Of a DNA stretch of 64,000 nucleotides, positions 13,345-36,400 are shown piece after piece. The notes below the pieces were generated by a model that was not told the origin of the DNA, made no database searches, and worked only from the letters and a program-made list of their open reading frames with translations. How positions within the stretch are numbered: the first letter of the stretch is position 1; every line of letters starts with the position of its first letter. Made by a program: the position numbers and the translations under genes. The stretch comes from Halichondria panicea (Eukaryota; Porifera; Demospongiae; Suberitida; Halichondriidae), in contig NC_087389.1 in assembly GCF_963675165.1 (NCBI RefSeq), positions 3,346,830-3,410,829 on the forward strand, given 5' to 3'.

Positions 13345-13524
13345 AATTCATAAACAAGATCTAGATACTTGGGCGTGGTCTCACCGACCGAAAATGTTGG
13401 GGTGCTATAATTAAAAAGAATGCAGTACAGTGACTGTGTGCGTGTACGTGTACATGTACATAGTCGAGTCTTGCAAGCGAGCGCGCCAGATCAGACAAGA
13501 CTAGACTAGACCAGCAGAGTCAAA
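13345..13524. promoter_or_regulatory. Shared divergent promoter region KLHL18/NSUN5
   Basis: Only 180 bp separate the two start codons on opposite strands, so both promoters and both 5' UTRs must fit here. A GGGCGTGGTC (GC-box/CACC-like) block lies near 13371. I see no clear TATA box. Bidirectionality is inferred from geometry. Confidence 0.6.
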
Positions 13525-25979
<12,455 letters not shown>

Positions 25980-26003
25980 GTGTTACAGAAACTCTAATCG
26001 TAT

Positions 26004-29000
26004 TTAGCATGCTGAGAAGTCCCACAATTTTACAGTTCGATCATAGGAACCTGAAACAATAACTTTGTCATTGAACTGCAGACATGTGACGCCATCAGTA
26101 TGGGACTTTAAAGTCAGCAGTCGATTGCCCGTGTGAACACTCCATACCTGTGGTTGATGTATAAAATTATAGAAGGCAGTTTAATCATGTAATTCTATAT
26201 CTTGCCTTCATTGTCTTGTCGTCGGCTGCACTAATTATTTTCCAGTTGTCAGCTTGTAAGTGTCTGAAAAAAGTTTAATTGTTGTGTGTGCTCACACGCT
26301 TATTAAATCACCTTATTACTCCTGTATGTCCTTCAGAACGAATCCAATCCATAGTTCGAACACACTACTCAGTGAAATAAAATATACTATTAAATTTTCA
26401 GGAGTAAGGAAATAATTGAACATAACATGCTCGAGTAACTGTATGCTAGCACTATGTTGATACCGTATAGCGGGTAATTTCCCTCATTCGTGGGGAAAAT
26501 ATTCGTGCATGCTCTGGGATTCAAATCTCCCCCCTCCCCGAAAATTATCTGCTGTACATTGGTATAATTAGTTACAGCAGTGCATATACCTGTCCATCGT
26601 TAAAATTCCATATTTTAATCAATGTATCCAGTGCTCCACTAATGATTTTGGTTTTGTCAAACTGCACACAGGTCACAGCTGCTTGATGACCATGTAGTGT
26701 GAGTTTGCATACTCCAGATGATAAAGACCACACCTTTTACTGACATAGTGTTTGGGATTACATTTTGTATGATTACAATACCTTGATTGTCATATCTTTT
26801 GAGCCAGACACAACATTATCCTCAGCAAACTGTAAACATAGCACTGCATCAGTGTGCCCTCTAAAAAGGTAACGGTGTACTTACAGTAAGCAACCTGAAT
26901 GTATAGAGTCACCTAAGAGTCTTTGTGCACTGTCCCGTTATGATATCCCAAACTTTCAACGTTAAGTCATACGACCCGCTAATTACCTTATCATCATCAG
27001 CCTGTAATAAAGTGTGATCGTCTTCCATATTAATACATTCCATTCCAATAATTCTTAGCACCTGTAAACACCGCACTGTGTGTTGATGGCCAACCATGGT
27101 AGCTCGACAAGCTGCACCAACCCAACCAACTTTGTCTGTTGATAAATCCCACACCTGAATTTAAAGCAATAATTATGTCTAATAGTAATCGGTGTCAATA
27201 TCGTTATGATGTTGCAAAGAAGATGCATGTGCTTGTGTTACATTAACACATTGCTCAATGTGATTTTTGAAAAAAAAATAATAATACCTTGATTGTTCTG
27301 TCAGCAGACCCGCTAACCAAGCGGTTGCTGTGAAGATGAAGGCAACGAACTGTTCCAGAATGACCAGCCAATGTTAACGCAGCCCAGGCAGTATTTGTGC
27401 GGCGGTTCCAAACCTGTAATCGAGAATTGTTACTTTGTGCACAGTGTTTGTGCAGAAGTATCAGTAGTTCGACACTCTTCTCGCACTCTTGATATTACTG
27501 TGGCCAGCTGCTAGCTAGAATAGTATTTTATCTCATGGGATCCTACTCCATGCAGGAGCCATACTAGCTTCTCTGAGTCTGAGACTCCAGGCTTCTTTGC
27601 TGTGATCCTAGGCTACAGTGCATATCAGCTAGCTAACTACACAGAGCCTTTATCTTTCTCTCCAATACAGTGAGTCTTGTGAGCTCTCTCTTCGTTTTCT
27701 TTGCAGTGGCCATTGCAATTCAGAGAGAGGTAATGAGCAGTTTATTAATAAGCTGATTTCAGCAAATCAAGTAAGATTGCGCACGCACAATATTCTATTG
27801 ACAGCCCCTCCTCTTTTTCAGTTTGCCATTTTGTCCGGATTTGCGAGGTTTCGGAGTAAAGGGGTCTAGGTTAGCGAGGTTCTACTGTATACACATGTAG
27901 GGTCGGGATGCATGGTTTGCGCTTCAGTCATGAAAATTAAGATAATTACGGAACACAATTATTTAGTAAACTGACTATTACACGGTATAATTTACTAAGG
28001 TTTTACGTTCGTAGTACGATTACCTATATTCTGGGTAATTTGAAGGGCATGCACACTATCACCCATGCAATAGGTCGATAGTCGATAGTCCTCTTTTCGA
28101 CCTAGTGTTCAATTAGAAAAAGTCGGGCCAGGAACGAGGCTAGATGCTTGCAAGATCACGCGTGGTCGACATCGTTTTGAGATTTGTAGTAGTTGTTCAC
28201 TTCATCATACATATTCGAGGGCAAGCAGAACCACATAATTATTAACTTTTTCACCAAACCACTGAGAATTGTGAGACTATTATAATAAACTACAAATGCT
28301 CAAACTCTTCTTTCAATGTGGGTGTATCAATGTGGGGAGTCGTGTAAGAAATTTATAACAGAAGCCTTAGGGAATGGATGTATTTCGCGAGGATATACGG
28401 TGCTATATATATATATGTAAACAGAATGGGGATTTTAGTGTGCCAATAGTACAATAGAGAGAGAGTATAGAACGTGTATATACGCATACTGTACATGTTC
28501 ATCAGATGTATGCGGACACTAACTTGAATTCCTGTACTTGTCATGGGCTTGCAATTTGAACACTCACCAATCCAAGTGCCCGTGACACAATCTTGATAGA
28601 TTACATAATTATCACACACTTGGACTGGTCAGTGTGCAAATTCCAAGCCCATGATAGATACAGGAAGTTACGTTATGCCTACGCTCGATACTCTTCTCTA
28701 TTATACACTCCTGCCGCTACTGTACTATACCTTGATTGTCTTATCCCATGAACCACTAACAATTCTGAAGTCATCAAACTGTATGCAAGAGATTCCTGGG
28801 AGAAATATGAATGGTTGACAAAAGGTTGTTAATAAGAACACATGCACATGTACATGTACCTTGTGTGTGACCTTCAAATGTCCGCACTGTACAGTAACCT
28901 TTGAGCCAATTTCTTTTTAGTCTAAACTTTTCAGCAAACACAGATTTCCACTGTAATTAACGTTGATTCATTTACGGATAAAGAAGATAGTTACACATAC

Positions 29001-30707
29001 ACTACCTGAATAGTGCCATCTTGTGATACATGTGATTTTATCAATAATGATTCTCCAAATGAAGACAGCTGCCATTGATTGAGCCTACAGAAAAAGATCG
29101 CATATGAGTAGGTACAGCATGAGAAAAGCCCACATGCAGCTTACTTGCATAGGTTCATCCACAATTTTTTCTGGGTGGTGATCATCTGATACCACCTACA
29201 ACTGACCTGACTTGCTCTGCAAAGGCTAACTAAATTCGTATATAGATTATAGATAGATATGCATGGGCACAAGAATGAAGAATACCTGGATCTAGGTATC
29301 CTAAGACCTCTTCAGTGATATACGAAGGTAGCCATGACAAAAGATCCTGGCAGTTATGAGGACAACCCATGTGTAAGATGGGCTCCATTTGAAGCGATAA
29401 AAAGTGCATTTGTGCACAATCGCTTCGATCCTAAAAACGTTATCTTGTAAATATCAACACAAACTAAAGAACATACCACCAGCTTGAGAAGGAGCATGTT
29501 GCGCTGTTGATCATTAAATTCCTTAAACCAGGAAACAATTTTCTGTGAGGCAAGAGGTAAGATTACTCAGATATTCATGAGCCAACATCAGACTTACGTC
29601 AGTTTTTTGCTTGAAATCTACACCATCCACACCTTTTATGTAGTTTAAGCGGGGTCTTTCGGAAGATGATGCATATGATTTGTGGCTTTGAACACTAAAT
29701 ACACTTGACTTAGATCCAACAATCTCAGGTTCAGATGTTTTCAAATTACTTGTGAGCAGATCTGCAGGTACAATATTGGCTGGCTCTTGCCTGCACAATT
29801 GGCGGGGACTCATGTTTCTCTGAGCAGAAGTGTATTGACAAAGTCTATCTGGGTGCGCTCGATGTCTAGGCCAACTGTTGTGGTAAGACTGATCATGAGA
29901 AACTCTTAGTAGCGGAGATGACATTATTTTAGAATCATTATGTTGTTCATCGTACAAAATTTGGTTACCATCTGTTCGATTCATCTTCTTACTTTGTGTT
30001 GTATGTACATTGGGTAGGTGTTGGCTATAATCGTTGCCAGCGAAATTACAAGCAGTGCTATTGCAGCAGTCCAATACTTCTATTCGCTCTGAATGACTAC
30101 CGCCACTGCTTAGAGTGGACATACACTCGTGACTGTCGTATCTGAACTGCACGCTCACTGAATCTGGAATTGATGATTGGCTCAAGCTTGAGAGACGGTC
30201 ATACTCGATACGATTTTGACAAAGGTGATTATCACTGCTGGACAAAAAGCGATCATGTGCAAGATGGAGAGGGTGGGGTAACAAAGGCATATTTCCCTCT
30301 TTCCCACACTTTGAATTTATTGTTAAAGAATTCTGATCTGATGAGAACATTGCTCGACGTTTTGAAACACAGCCTCGAAGCGCTCTAAGCTCTTCTTGTG
30401 AAACATGGCTACTGGAGCCAGCTTCGAAAGACATTCTTCTACCTAACTCCTCACCTACACGTAGTTCAGTAGCATGATGACTAATCGCAGAAGATGTTGA
30501 TGGTCGGGGTTTCTTAGAAAACCATGCTATCTTGTTCTTGACTTTAGATACATTTTCAGCACAAATAGATCCGGCAGGGAAGTAATTCGTGAAGTCAGAA
30601 CAGCAATTCTCAGAAAATTCACACATGGCGCTTTGATCAAACAATTCGCTTTTCTCATAAAACGTACTCTGACCCGTCCCTACACGTACCGTGGCGGCAT
30701 GACTCAT
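26004..30707 (-). CDS. F-box/WD40-repeat protein (FBXW type, SCF substrate receptor)
   Basis: Fifteen exons on the minus strand: 30707-29598, 29542-29477, 29430-29286, 29229-29145, 29084-29006, 28950-28860, 28795-28731, 27413-27288, 27154-27062, 27001-26913, 26860-26782, 26733-26590, 26364-26312, 26263-26206, 26147-26004 (TAA). All phases agree, giving 808 residues. Layout: 370-residue Ser/Asn-rich, probably disordered N-terminus in one exon; F-box at about 417-468 (DLLSWLPSYITEEVLGYLDP ... CRASQVSCRWYQMI) for SKP1 binding; then seven WD40 repeats (about 520-808), each with GH and a D-x-T-(I/L/M/V)-K-(V/I/L)-W tail. The propeller should read phosphodegrons. It resembles FBXW7/MET30/beta-TrCP but exact orthology is not settled, so no symbol is given. 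The last intron has a GC donor. Its stop lies 24 bp from that of NSUN5 on the other strand. Confidence 0.9.
26461..26564. mobile_element. Small MITE in FBXW intron
   Basis: Left end TACCGTATAGCGGGTAATTT matches the terminus of the better-preserved palindrome at 60523-60668; right end (CCGAAAATTATCTGC) is a decayed inverted copy. Confidence 0.55.
27490..27889. mobile_element. pogo/Tigger-like MITE with an F3 piece inside
   Basis: The segments 27493-27535 and 27640-27887 match the 42717-43114 MITE in order (TATTACTGTGGCCAG; AGCTCTCTCTTCGTTTTCTT; TTAGCGAGGTTCTACTG then TA). Between them lies an F3-like block (27536-27640, GGCTTCTTTGCTGTGATCC). The left terminus is lost. Confidence 0.6.
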
Positions 30708-31261
30708 GCTCTGACACGCTAAGTTGTGTGCTACTGAAATCTATTTTTAGTACACTGTTCTAAAAATACAATAATATATGCTTCTATATTTATCTGCCAA
30801 TGGAAGCCGAGGTTTTGCGGTAACAACATAAAAGGATTTGGGTGTAACGTGACAGCAAAATTTAGACTGAAAGATACTGAGTTTACTGTGTAAGAAGAGC
30901 CCAAGGCAGAAAGACGTTCATACTTGTGATTCAGCCGTAAGTATTCTGCTTGGTCATTCATAGACCTTCCCTTGTGTACTACAGAAGACTAGATCTAGGC
31001 CATGTATACAACCAGGCAGTAGTCTAGCTATAAAACTCGTGTTCACAGGGCTAAAATCCATTTATAAACTACAGAACCCCCTTAGGTGTTCAACTACAGA
31101 ACAAGATTTACAGTATACCTGCTAAATTAAGATCAGAGATTCCACTATATTTTAATGTCTTTATTTAATAACTGGAATGTCTTGAAGGCTTGCCTTTTAA
31201 GGATATTATGTGGATGTACGTGTACACAACTTTTTGTGCCAATTTACTGTAGGTGTCAAGA
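30708..31261. promoter_or_regulatory. Divergent intergenic region FBXW/RAP1
   Basis: 553 bp between oppositely oriented start codons. A minus-strand ORF (MNDQAEYLRLNHKYERLSAL..., start at 30961) with a possible donor at ACA/GTAAAC might be an alternative first exon of the F-box gene, but no splice phase that I tried leads in frame to its first exon. RAP1's start ATG follows a good acceptor (TTTACTGTAG at about 31251), so a 5' UTR intron is likely there. Confidence 0.4.
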
Positions 31262-32402
31262 ATGCGTGAGTACAAGCTTGTGGTCCTTGGATCTGGGGGT
31301 GTTGGCAAAAGTGCACTGGTACGATTCATGTGTGTATGTGTAGTTGCCATTGTAAAATACGTTTTATTCAATATTAGACTGTACAATTTGTACAAGGGAT
31401 CTTTGTTGAAAAGTACGACCCTACAATTGAAGACTCTTACAGAAAGGTAGGTAGTGGAATGGCTTGATGGTATTTCACAATAATGTATTGTTTTTTTGTT
31501 GTTCAGCAAGTTGAAGTAGATGGGGCACAGTGTATGTTGGAAATACTCGATACTGCTGGAACTGTAAGTTAGCATGAGTCAGGATTTCATCTAGGATAAA
31601 AAATTTGGGCACGCGTAAGCGCGTCGCAAAATGTTTGGCTATGCCCACTTTTATTGATTACGTCATGCTTAACGCATCACAGTAGATCTACCTTGTGGTA
31701 CTAATACTAATTAATGTGATGATGTCATTATTCTACAACATTGTTGGGGGGAGTTTCACCCCTGCCCCCCCCCCCCCCACTAGATGAAACCCTGTGAGTG
31801 TGTTGAATATCTAACTATGAACTGTTATTTATAGGAACAATTTACTGCAATGCGTGACTTGTATATGAAGAATGGCCAGGGCTTTGTTCTTGTATACTCG
31901 ATAACGTCTCAAGCAACCTTCAACGATCTTGCGGACCTCAGAGAACAAATCTTGAGGGTCAAAGACCAAGATGACGTGAGCATCTCGTTGTTAACACAGT
32001 AGTGTACTACGCTGAATGTGTTGTGTTTCATACAGGTGCCTATGGTTCTAGTGGGTAACAAATGTGATTTGGAAGATGAGAGGGTTGTTGGCAGAGACCA
32101 GGGACAAAATCTAGGAAAACAGTGGGGAAACTGGTTAGTGTTAACACTTGTTGTATAGCTCTATTAAAATTGTTTATACTTACAGTTCATTTATGGAGTC
32201 CTCTGCCAAATCAAAGATCAACGTATCTGAGGTGAATGTCTGTTTTAGTCCTACTGTACTCGTTATTGGTAGTCAAGTCCATTTTTACTTTTATGTCAAT
32301 GTTCACTTTTTACAGATTTTCTATGACCTAGTAAGGCAGATCAACAGTAAAACTCCGGAGAAGCCTGAAAAAAAGAAGAAGCGGGGCTGTCTTGTACTGT
32401 AA
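31262..32402 (+). CDS. RAP1: Ras-family small GTPase Rap1
   Basis: Seven exons: 31262-31318, 31378-31446, 31507-31563, 31835-31975, 32036-32133, 32186-32231 and 32316-32402 (TAA). They encode 184 residues, exactly Rap1 length. P-loop GSGGVGKS at 10-17, switch [10 protein letters not shown] at 32-40, and DTAGTEQF with threonine at position 61, which separates Rap from Ras (glutamine). Guanine-binding NKCD at 116-119, SAK at 147-149, and C-terminal [10 protein letters not shown], a CAAX box ending in Leu that predicts geranylgeranylation. Rap1 controls integrin and cadherin adhesion. Introns are 52-84 bp apart from intron 3, enlarged by a MITE. The upstream in-frame GTG at 31253 is not a start. 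An ATTAAA polyadenylation variant lies near 32575. Confidence 0.97.
31580..31794. mobile_element. MITE inserted in RAP1 intron 3
   Basis: 15-bp imperfect terminal inverted repeats: CAGGATTTCATCTAG at left, CTAGATGAAACCCTG at right, with a C-homopolymer near the right end. It accounts for nearly all of the 271-bp intron, the other introns being about 60 bp. Related ends (CAGGGTTTCATACAG) occur at 50250 and 57367. Confidence 0.75.
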
Positions 32403-32618
32403 CTCCTTAAAGTAGCTGTGTTTAACAGATATTTCCAAGCACTAACAAGTGTTAAAAAGCATTTTCTGTTATTATGTATAATTACACCTCTGTAAAAAGA
32501 AACATTTACATGGACTTTTGATTTAGTTTTTGCGAGTGTATATGTTTTAGCTACATAATTATGTACAATTATTACATTAAAATTATGCCAACATGCAGTG
32601 AAAAATCACATAATCACA

Positions 32619-33272
32619 TCATTGGTGACAAAAGCGCATCAAATCTACTAAAACTTCTTGCTCTTGCTTTTTATGGAACTTGTACATTCTGGGAATCGTG
32701 AAACGTTGACCAGCTATGCAAGTTTGTACTTTAATGTTCCAGCCCAACTTCTCCTTCCATTGCTCAGCTATAGTTCCCCAGTGGTGACGTGTAGATGATT
32801 TATGTACCGAGTACACAATATCAGCAAGTTCTAGTGCCTTAACCACAAACTTTTCGTCTACTTTTGGTTGCTTTTTTGTTCCAAAAGGGGGGTTCATGAT
32901 AACCATATCGGAATGTGAAAAATCACTTTTTTCAATGTTTATAACATCGTTGTTCAGAAAAAATATTGTATCGTCATCTAATCCAACATCTTCCTTGTTT
33001 TCAATAGCAATGGATAGTGCTGAATCATCGATATCAACCCCTACAACTTTTGCTGCCGCGAGACGTACACAACCAAATCCTAGAATACCGCAACCACAGC
33101 CTAAGTCTAAAACGGTTTTACCGGCAATACCATCAGTAATATCAATGTAATGTAAAAGTTCAGCAGCAAACCGTGCAGGAGTCTGGTACTGCTCAAGTCT
33201 CACGTCTGGATTGGTGAATGATTTCAAACCTTCAAGATCATGTTCAATTCGTTTCAACCTTACAGTTGCCAT
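32619..33272 (-). CDS. METTL5: 18S rRNA (adenine-N6) methyltransferase METTL5
   Basis: Single-exon gene of 217 residues (vertebrate METTL5 is about 209). EQYQTPARFAAELL at 27-40 is the family N-terminal signature, DLGCGCGILG at 56-65 is the SAM-binding motif I, and NPPFGTKK at 127-134 is the N6-adenine catalytic motif. In animals it works with TRMT112 to make one m6A in 18S rRNA. The absence of introns is unusual next to its intron-rich neighbours and could reflect intron loss by retroposition. It is head-to-head with the Tudor gene, 203 bp between start codons, and converges with RAP1. Confidence 0.96.
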   Translation of the reverse strand: MATVRLKRIEHDLEGLKSFTNPDVRLEQYQTPARFAAELLHYIDITDGIAGKTVLDLGCGCGILGFGCVRLAAAKVVGVDIDDSALSIAIENKEDVGLDDDTIFFLNNDVINIEKSDFSHSDMVIMNPPFGTKKQPKVDEKFVVKALELADIVYSVHKSSTRHHWGTIAEQWKEKLGWNIKVQTCIAGQRFTIPRMYKFHKKQEQEVLVDLMRFCHQ

Positions 33273-33475
33273 TGCGAAGTAGATCTATGTACGTCGCTTG
33301 ATCTTCGTCGAAAAGTCCTGCTTTGCTTATCTCTGAAATGAGATAGTCACGTGGGACTCCGCCAAACTTGCCTGACCACGTGGCCGGTGCATTGGAAACA
33401 AGTTCTCTCATAGCTCAGAGTTGGGTGTCTGGTTCGATCTGACATGAACTGCATGCCGTTGCAGTTTTATCAGCA
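33273..33475. promoter_or_regulatory. Shared divergent promoter METTL5/Tudor gene with two E-boxes
   Basis: 203 bp between start codons. Two palindromic CACGTG E-boxes lie at 33348-33353 and 33377-33382, 29 bp apart. These are canonical USF/MYC-type sites; whether they act is inference. No TATA box is evident. Confidence 0.55.
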
Positions 33476-36400
33476 ATGAGTTCAAGGGTATGTCCAGCAG
33501 CAATAGCAAAGCAAAGATTGGCTGAAAAAGAAGCTGATGTTACAGAGCAACTGGAATTTGTCACCGGTTTAGTGAGGAGATTGAAGACAGATAAGAGCAT
33601 CCTTGTCGCGTCATTTGAAAACCAATATGACAACCTTCACGATCAGTTTGCTGTTGTCCATGATGCACTCATCTTTAAAGAACAAAAACTTCTTCATCAG
33701 TTAAAGAATGACCTGCGGTTCATATCCACAGCAAATGACGAGCTAACTTCGTCTGCAGAAAATCTGATCAAAAAGTCACGACACGTAAGATATTTTTATT
33801 TACGATTGGCAGAGTGTTTGTACCATGTTCGTTCTACTTATAAAACAATTTATAATACGCAGGGTTCTCCCCAGAAAATTTTGTCAGAGTGATGCGAGTT
33901 TCTATAGGCTTCTAGCCATGTTTTCTTGGATTTTAATTCATGGATTTGCAAAATAATGCTTCGTTCTTGAGTTATGCCTACTTGGAATGCCATTGCAGCC
34001 TTTTCAGAAGAGCACGTAGCCAAACTTGTTTACCGAGTGTTGCTACTCAACTTAGTAGTTAGCTCTGCACTAGAACACTAGCTATTGGTAGCTGCAAGAG
34101 TGAGAAGAGAGTTGCAAATCCACAAATACCAAGCCAGGAAAACATGATTAGAAGCCTATAGAAACTCTTACTTGTACTTTATTTTTCCTTGAGCAGCTGT
34201 AGCAGTCTACACACACACAAACACACTACCGTATACGTCGCTTGCGCATGCGTACCGACGCATAACTACAAGTAACTGTGCTTAGTCTGTGCATAGATAG
34301 AGTAGAGAGGGATTGGAAACGGAAGTGATTCACGTGATGTTTTACAATTAAGTCTACGTAGTGGCTCTGGGACCATCCGCATAACTTCCGCAAAAGCCCG
34401 GGATACTTATTGTGTCCAATGCATACATCCTAGCTACCCCCATTACTGAATCACATGCCCCCTGATAGTAGGTATCAATTGGAAACAAAGAAAATATAAT
34501 CTCGATTGTCGTGAAGTAGCTAGAGGTACACAGAGTGCTTTTCATGCCTGTGTTCCTATAGAACCTATGATATAGCTAAGGCTGTGTAACTAAATAGTGT
34601 CCTGTTTCCCAAATGGCCTCGAGTATGAGATGAAAGTCGATGTTTAGCAGCAGAACTGCTCGTGGACTTCTTACAGAGAGCAAAACAATTCTCATGAATT
34701 ATTCCTGTTTAGCCCTCGTGTTAAAAAGTAAGCCTCGATTAAACCGCGGAAATACACGGATGGTACTTCGAGGGTACTTCCGTTTCCAATCCCTCTCTAC
34801 TCTATCTATGGTCTGTGACCCGAGGCGCGTGGGCGGCCACGGGTTATAGTAGTCTGTCTGTTTGTCTGTTTGTTTGTTTGTAACGAGTATATCTACTCAC
34901 CTGGATGCCATAGCACTGCGTTTGCAGCATAGGTAGTCTTCACACAACAATATCTTGGTTTAAATAGTGGCAGATTTTGATGTAAAAGCTTCTTTGTCGA
35001 GTAAAAGCGAGCAAAAGCTAAGAAGCTTAAACTTGCCACGTGGCCTTGAGTCAAGGTACGGGATCACTTCAGCTAAAAATATCTAGTCAAGGCTTGATTA
35101 TGTATTTTCAGCTGAAGTGATCCCGTACCAGGAACAATTGAATACGGTCAAGAAAAAGTAGAATTGTGTGACTAAGGTTGTTGACTGACTCTGGATCCTA
35201 TACGTACTCCAGCCTGGAAGGAGCCATACTTCTCTTAGTCTAAGACTCTAGGCTTCTTTGCTGTGATCCCAGTCCATGTGCACGTTGTTACTTTAGTTTT
35301 GAGTTTAGTTTTATTGCTCCTGAGTTGCTGTGCAAGTCCTACATGATAACAACATCACTATATGCACTGCATTATATTTCTGGTTGCTTTTTAATCATGT
35401 CACCAGCCGAGGGTTTGCACTTTAGTGCTCTAGTATTTCAAGGTCTATACCTATTGTGATAGAATAATTTCATAGTTATAATTTATGGACATATCCACTA
35501 TACAGTACAGTATAGTATGTAAACTGATCTCCATGAAAACGTAGGCATGGTTTACCGGAACACATGCAATGCAGTGCTGGCAATCAAATCGAGGAGGTCG
35601 GACACCACTTGACCTTTCTGCTAATTATGACCTTTAATTAATCCTTTTTCACGCTCTGCTAGATCCGCCCAACTAGTGCGATAGTGGCCGTGGCACCCGA
35701 GGCAACACTAGATCTTGACTCTGTTCCTTTTTTGGTTTACTTCCCAAGCCAAATTTTTTGTTTCTTTGTTTTTCCAAACAATTGTGGCCTGTTGTGTGCT
35801 GTATTCATGTATGTATAAGGGATTATGGGGTGTTATCTGTGTCAAAATGACTATGACAATGTACACACGCGTGCATTCTATGCACATTACAATATGCATG
35901 TCAACATGCATATGCACGTTAAATATGCATGTCAACATGCATATGCACCTTACAATATGCATGTCAAAATGCATATCCTTACAATACGCATGCATGCAAC
36001 ATGCATATGCACCTTACAATATGCATGTCAACATGCATATGCACCTTACAATACGCATGCATGCAACATGCATATGCACCTTACAATGTGCATGCATGCC
36101 ACATGTCAACATAATATATACACATTACAACATGCATATACACGTTAAACAATTATCAAGTCAATAATAATTACATAGTATGCATGTGCATGTATACTTA
36201 CACATTACACAATATGCATGTATCCGGATATTGAGAGTAATTACACTGTAATTTTGTAGGCAGAAAGGGTGGAGTCTAGATTATGTGATCATTGGGTCAA
36301 AGTGCAAGTGCTCATTATATATAATAGGACTAGCACAATAAATTTATATTATCTCGTTGGCGCGAGTAATCTTGTCAGCCATTTATATCACAGCTATAAC

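Noticed and set aside
30170-30388. Plus-strand ORF opposite the F-box gene
   Set aside because: Shadow of the 1.1-kb N-terminal exon of the F-box/WD40 gene on the other strand.
26004-30707. Calling the F-box/WD40 gene FBXW7
   Set aside because: Seven WD40 repeats and F-box agree with the group, but the linker (WKSVFAEKFRLKRNWLKGYC) and the absence of recognisable FBXW7 N-terminal elements leave orthology open.
31253-31261. GTG at 31253 as upstream start of RAP1
   Set aside because: GTG is not a normal eukaryotic start, it follows an acceptor site, and Rap proteins begin [10 protein letters not shown] as at 31262.
31165-31575. Minus-strand ORF of 136 codons over RAP1
   Set aside because: Antisense to RAP1 exons 1-3 and their introns; no family resemblance.
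35715-36167. Overlapping ORFs with MSTCICTLQYAC-type repeats as a repetitive secreted protein
   Set aside because: They occur in several frames and both strands because the 32-bp DNA unit is palindromic; the inverted array at 38292 gives the same. No splice or codon evidence.
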